Part shown: positions 61,261-64,000 of the stretch, piece by piece | Layout of the letters: each line of letters begins with the position of its first letter | Numbering within the stretch: the stretch's first letter is position 1 | DNA from: Niveispirillum sp943370215 | Lineage (GTDB): Bacteria > Pseudomonadota > Alphaproteobacteria > Azospirillales > Azospirillaceae | Direction of reading: 5' to 3' | Assembly: GCA_943370215.1 (NCBI GenBank) | Contig: CALRQC020000013.1 | Coordinates: forward strand, 71,759 to 135,758 | DNA: 64,000 nucleotides | Position numbers and translations under genes: made by a program | The notes under the pieces: model-generated | Seen by the model: only the letters and a program-made list of their open reading frames with translations | Told to the model about the DNA's origin: nothing | Databases searched by the model: none

Positions 61261-62507
61261 GCTGTTTTATGGGCTTTGGCGATGATGGGGGAGGGGGTGG
61301 CCCGCCGCAAGGCCCAGATGGCGATCAGCCCCGCCAGCACCAGACAACCTGACCCGAAGAAAAAGGGCATTCCGGGCAGTTTGCTTCCCGCCCCGGCGGT
61401 GAAGCGGGCGAACAGGTCGGCCCCGATCAGGGGGGCGAAGATGAAGGTCAGGCTTTGTACGCTGGCAAGGGCTCCCTGTACCGAGCCTTGTTCGGTCGCG
61501 TCGACGGAACGTGTCACGACGCTCTGGATCGCCGGGGAACTGATGCCGGCCATGGCGTGCAAGATGATGGTGAGGAAGAAAAGGCCACTGCTGCCGGCCA
61601 TGCCATAACCGAAATAGGCCAGTGCCTCGATGGACAGGCCCAGCAGGATGGTGCGCGCTTCCCCCAGCCGGCGGACGATGCGGCTGATCAGGGCGCCCTG
61701 CACCAACGCGGTGGCCAGCCCCAGGGCTGCCAGGGAAAGGCCGTTTTCCAGTTCGCTCCAGCCGAAACGTTTGGCCGTATAGAGCACCCAGATGGTTTGC
61801 AGCACGCCCATGGCCAGCACAGAACAGGTGCGGGTGGCCGCCAACCCTAGCACGGCCGGGTGTTTGGTCAGGGCTGTCAGGCTGCCCACCGGGTTGGCGC
61901 GACGCCAACTGAAGGGCCGGCGGTTGGCGGGGGGCAGTGATTCGGGCAGCACGAACAGGCCATAGAGGAAATTCATTCCTGCCAGCCCGGCGGCCACCAT
62001 GAAGGGCAGGCGCAGATGGATTTCCCCCAGCAGCCCGCCCAGGGCCGGGCCTGCAATGAAGCCCAGCCCAAAGGCCGCCCCGACCAGCCCGAAATTCTTT
62101 GCCCGATTCTCCGGCATGGAGACATCGGCGATATAGGCATTGGCAGCCGTGATGTTGGCGGCTGTCAGCCCGGCGATCAGCCGGGCCGCCAGCAACCAGC
62201 CCAGGCCGGGGGCAAAGGCCATGAAAAGCTGGTCGATACCGGCACCGGCGACAGAGGCCAGGATAACGGGTCGCCGCCCGAAACGGTCGGACAAAGCCCC
62301 CAGCACCGGGGCGAAGACGAATTGCATGATGGAGAAGCTGGCCACCATCATCCCCACCCACCAGGCGGCAGAGGCATCATCGGCACTGAAATGCCGCACC
62401 AGCGACGGTACCACCGGAATAACCAGACCAAAGGTCAGCACATCCAGGAAGATGGTCACCAGGATGAAGGGAATGCCGGCCTGACGGACGGGTTTGCTAT
62501 GGGACAT
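61257..62507 (-). CDS. MFS transporter, TCR/Tet-like
   Basis: 416 aa with 12 predicted helices. The drug/proton antiporter loop LSDRFGRRPVIL and the motif-like LDVLTFGLVIPVVPSLV support the TCR/Tet family. It likely exports an organic compound; no resistance can be claimed. Start ATG at 62507; the frame upstream to 62570 is rejected. No regulator adjacent. Confidence 0.88.
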   Translation of the reverse strand: MSHSKPVRQAGIPFILVTIFLDVLTFGLVIPVVPSLVRHFSADDASAAWWVGMMVASFSIMQFVFAPVLGALSDRFGRRPVILASVAGAGIDQLFMAFAPGLGWLLAARLIAGLTAANITAANAYIADVSMPENRAKNFGLVGAAFGLGFIAGPALGGLLGEIHLRLPFMVAAGLAGMNFLYGLFVLPESLPPANRRPFSWRRANPVGSLTALTKHPAVLGLAATRTCSVLAMGVLQTIWVLYTAKRFGWSELENGLSLAALGLATALVQGALISRIVRRLGEARTILLGLSIEALAYFGYGMAGSSGLFFLTIILHAMAGISSPAIQSVVTRSVDATEQGSVQGALASVQSLTFIFAPLIGADLFARFTAGAGSKLPGMPFFFGSGCLVLAGLIAIWALRRATPSPIIAKAHKTA

Positions 62508-62627
62508 GGGGGCGATCCGGGCGGGCGGGGGTGTGCCTTGATAGCAGAGCCGGCCCGGTGCTGCAGCCATCGCTTTTCTGGATTTTGGGCCTGTGCGGCG
62601 TGCTCTCGCCGCGCTATATCAGATTGT

Positions 62628-62819
62628 ATGAGCGCGATACTGATCTTCCTCATGGTCTTGGCCATGATCGCCACCCTGGCCGTTCTGATCGTCGGCCTGT
62701 TCGGCATGGCGCGGGGCGGCGATTTCAACGCCAAATATGGCAACCGCCTGATGTGGTGGCGCATCCGCCTGCAGGTGCTGTCGCTGGTTTTGTTCGCCCT
62801 GGTCTTCATCGCGTCTTGA
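62628..62819 (+). CDS. HIG1-like twin-transmembrane small protein
   Basis: 63 aa: two hydrophobic helices around a conserved GMARGGDFNAKYGNRLMWWRIRLQ loop (HIG1/twin-TM family). Commonly next to the ATP:cob(I)alamin adenosyltransferase and etfB in this order. Proposed roles in respiratory complexes come from the mitochondrial HIG1 family. Start 62628; ATG without a strong Shine-Dalgarno. Confidence 0.85.
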   Translation: MSAILIFLMVLAMIATLAVLIVGLFGMARGGDFNAKYGNRLMWWRIRLQVLSLVLFALVFIAS

Positions 62820-62877
62820 TCGGGCCCACCCCGCCCTCTATCTCCTGCGGCACCAGTTCATTCAGGCGGGGTTTCCC

Positions 62878-63471
62878 ATGGTCAGGCTGACGCGTATCTA
62901 TACCCGTGGCGGGGACAAGGGCCAGACCTCGCTGGGCGATGGCAGCCGCGTGCCCAAACATGATCTGCGCGTCGTTGCCTATGGCACGGTGGATGAGGCC
63001 AATGCCGCCCTGGGCCTGGCCCGGCTGCATACTGGCGGGCGGCCCGATGAGGCGCTGCTGGCCGATGCTGATGCCATGCTGGCCCGCATCCAGAATGACC
63101 TGTTCGATCTGGGTGCTGATCTCTGCACCCCGGAACAGGAAAATCCGCCCTATCCGCCGCTGCGGATCATCGACCGGCAGGTCGACCGGCTGGAGGCGGA
63201 GATTGACCGGATGAATGAACAGCTATCCCCGCTGAACAGCTTCATCCTGCCCGGCGGCAGCCCGGCTGCCGCCTTTCTGCATCTGGGCCGCACCATCGTG
63301 CGCCGGGCCGAGCGGGAGATGACCGAATTGGCACTGCATGAAGCGGTGGGGGCACCGGCGCTGAAATATATCAACCGTCTGTCCGACCACCTGTTCGTGC
63401 TGGGCCGCTACCTGAATGATAAGGGGGCGGCCGATGTGCTGTGGGTGCCAGGCTTGACGCGCGGTGAATGA
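62878..63471 (+). CDS. PduO-type ATP:cob(I)alamin adenosyltransferase
   Basis: 197 aa; converts cob(I)alamin to adenosylcobalamin. N-terminal TRIYTRGGDKGQTSLGDG (ATP loop), VPKHDLRVVAYGTVDEANA, and the C-terminal RRAEREMTEL and NRLSDHLFVLGRYLN. Length and motifs match PduO/MMAB. It follows the HIG1-like gene by 58 bp. Confidence 0.95.
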   Translation: MVRLTRIYTRGGDKGQTSLGDGSRVPKHDLRVVAYGTVDEANAALGLARLHTGGRPDEALLADADAMLARIQNDLFDLGADLCTPEQENPPYPPLRIIDRQVDRLEAEIDRMNEQLSPLNSFILPGGSPAAAFLHLGRTIVRRAEREMTELALHEAVGAPALKYINRLSDHLFVLGRYLNDKGAADVLWVPGLTRGE

Positions 63472-63531
63472 AGCCGCGATCGCCGTGCATTGCACCCTTG
63501 CATTTGAAACGGTTTTCGTTAATATCTTCCT

Positions 63532-63547
63532 ATTACGTAAACGTAAT
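63532..63547. promoter_or_regulatory. Perfect inverted repeat upstream of etfB
   Basis: ATTACGT-AA-ACGTAAT: 7-bp arms with a 2-bp spacer. It resembles the TTxACGTxxACGTxAA-type operators that I recall for LiuR-like regulators of branched-chain and fatty-acid breakdown. The link is from memory, not a search. Confidence 0.35.
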
Positions 63548-63686
63548 GTCGCGCCTGAAATGTTGCGTTGCAACATGATGGGCGGGGCGGAAGGTGCGTA
63601 AGATCGCAGGGTTTTCCGGCCTGGACGGGATGCTTGCGGCTGGATTGGATATAAAATTACAATCTAGTAGCAATCGGCGCATTCTA

Positions 63687-63716
63687 TTGACAGGTGCGTC
63701 GCAGCAATCCTATCTT
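63687..63716 (+). promoter_or_regulatory. Candidate etfB promoter
   Basis: TTGACA, 18-bp spacer, TATCTT; about 135 bp before the start codon. Confidence 0.4.
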
Positions 63717-63851
63717 TCGGCCCGTTTATGCGGGCTGGACGGCAGGCGACAAATGCCCAATCTTATGCCCCCGAACATAAGGCTGAATGCCTGTTAAACG
63801 GCTGGGATCGCCTGTTCTTCCCGGCCAGACATGAAGCAAGGGGATCGCCGA

Positions 63852-64000
63852 ATGAAACTCCTGGTCGCCGTAAAGCGCGTTGTTGACTACAACGTGAAGG
63901 TCCGCGTTAAGCCCGACGAGAGCGGTGTCGAGCTTGCGAATGTGAAGATGTCGATGAACCCGTTCGACGAGATCGCGGTTGAAGAGGCGGTTCGCCTGAA
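63852..64000 (+). CDS. etfB: Electron transfer flavoprotein beta subunit (partial, runs off the window)
   Basis: The first ~50 residues, MKLLVAVKRVVDYNVKVRVK and then NVKMSMNPFDEIAVEEAVRL, match EtfB. With EtfA it accepts electrons from acyl-CoA dehydrogenases and passes them to the quinone pool via ETF-QO. The 3' end is cut by the window edge. etfA is expected beyond it. Confidence 0.92.
   Translation, partial: MKLLVAVKRVVDYNVKVRVKPDESGVELANVKMSMNPFDEIAVEEAVRL

Larger units (their letters stand above)
63472..63851. other. Gap before etfB
   Basis: 380 bp without a convincing gene; a plus-strand frame at 63594-63797 shows no motif. It holds the inverted repeat ATTACGT-AA-ACGTAAT at 63532-63547 and a candidate promoter at 63687-63716, plus AT-rich stretches unlike the rest of the window. 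Confidence 0.5.

Noticed and set aside
61257..62507. Tetracycline resistance determinant
   Set aside because: Family membership alone does not show the drug exported, and no TetR-type repressor is divergent to it.
63594..63797. A 67-codon frame upstream of etfB
   Set aside because: No Shine-Dalgarno or motif, and it covers the candidate promoter.

Overview
The window is high-GC, densely packed and free of tRNA, rRNA, integrase or IS genes. Its content points to an alphaproteobacterium of the Rhodospirillales, most like Azospirillum, Niveispirillum or Nitrospirillum. The pointers are DUF2336 and PAS_5 proteins, a DUF1476 (F1-ATPase zeta-type) protein, an alphaproteobacterial AddB, AmgK/MurU, and the run of HIG1-like protein, PduO-type ATR and EtfB. 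Genus assignment is inference.

Region 1 (0.2-5.8 kb) has a membrane diguanylate cyclase, an S9 lipoprotein peptidase, two lipoproteins (one a DUF882/M15 peptidase) and an OmpR-type response regulator whose phospho-acceptor Asp is missing. Region 2 (5.8-11.3 kb) is the most unusual part. It is a compact divergent cluster: MDR dehydrogenase, PTPS/QueD-like protein with a degenerate active site, GT4 glycosyltransferase and SAM methyltransferase on the minus strand, and a CDP-alcohol phosphatidyltransferase plus a GTP cyclohydrolase II with a degenerate RibB-like half on the plus strand. The genes overlap one another, which suggests one pathway making a GTP-derived, glycosylated, methylated and perhaps lipid-linked compound. 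I know no described product.

Region 3 (11.4-30.3 kb) is mostly housekeeping: gshB, a SirB1-like protein, TetR, a pterin carbinolamine dehydratase, a minimal metallopeptidase, an RHH protein, pyrF-trpF, an MCP ending in PilZ, cca-DUF2336, a PAS/GAF/GGDEF cyclase, and dapD/dapE. Region 4 (30.3-43.6 kb) holds addB (no addA next to it), murU-amgK-tsaE, a thioredoxin-reductase-like FNR, a YccF protein, a patatin, a 2OG-Fe(II) oxygenase and mutS. Region 5 (43.7-54.9 kb) holds a divergent acyltransferase/LytTR pair, a ParE-type toxin-antitoxin pair, htpG, purS and purC separated by a low-GC gene for a tandem-repeat secreted protein, NRDE, DUF1476, DUF1194, and mutY/DUF721 sharing overlapping start codons. 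Region 6 (55-64 kb) has two tandem oligopeptide-binding proteins, TerC, a ModE-like regulator, an LMW phosphatase, NUDIX, MFS, a HIG1-like protein, an ATP:cob(I)alamin adenosyltransferase and the start of etfB.

Two families of short repeats lie between genes. One is an approximately 75-90 bp palindrome-rich element found three times between convergent genes, with different flanking terminator hairpins each time, plus a diverged copy at a lipoprotein gene start. The other is an approximately 100 bp element bounded by inverted REP-like palindromes, present as two full copies and two solo palindromes. Start codons were chosen by Shine-Dalgarno spacing, overlap with neighbours and domain start; uncertain ones are flagged.
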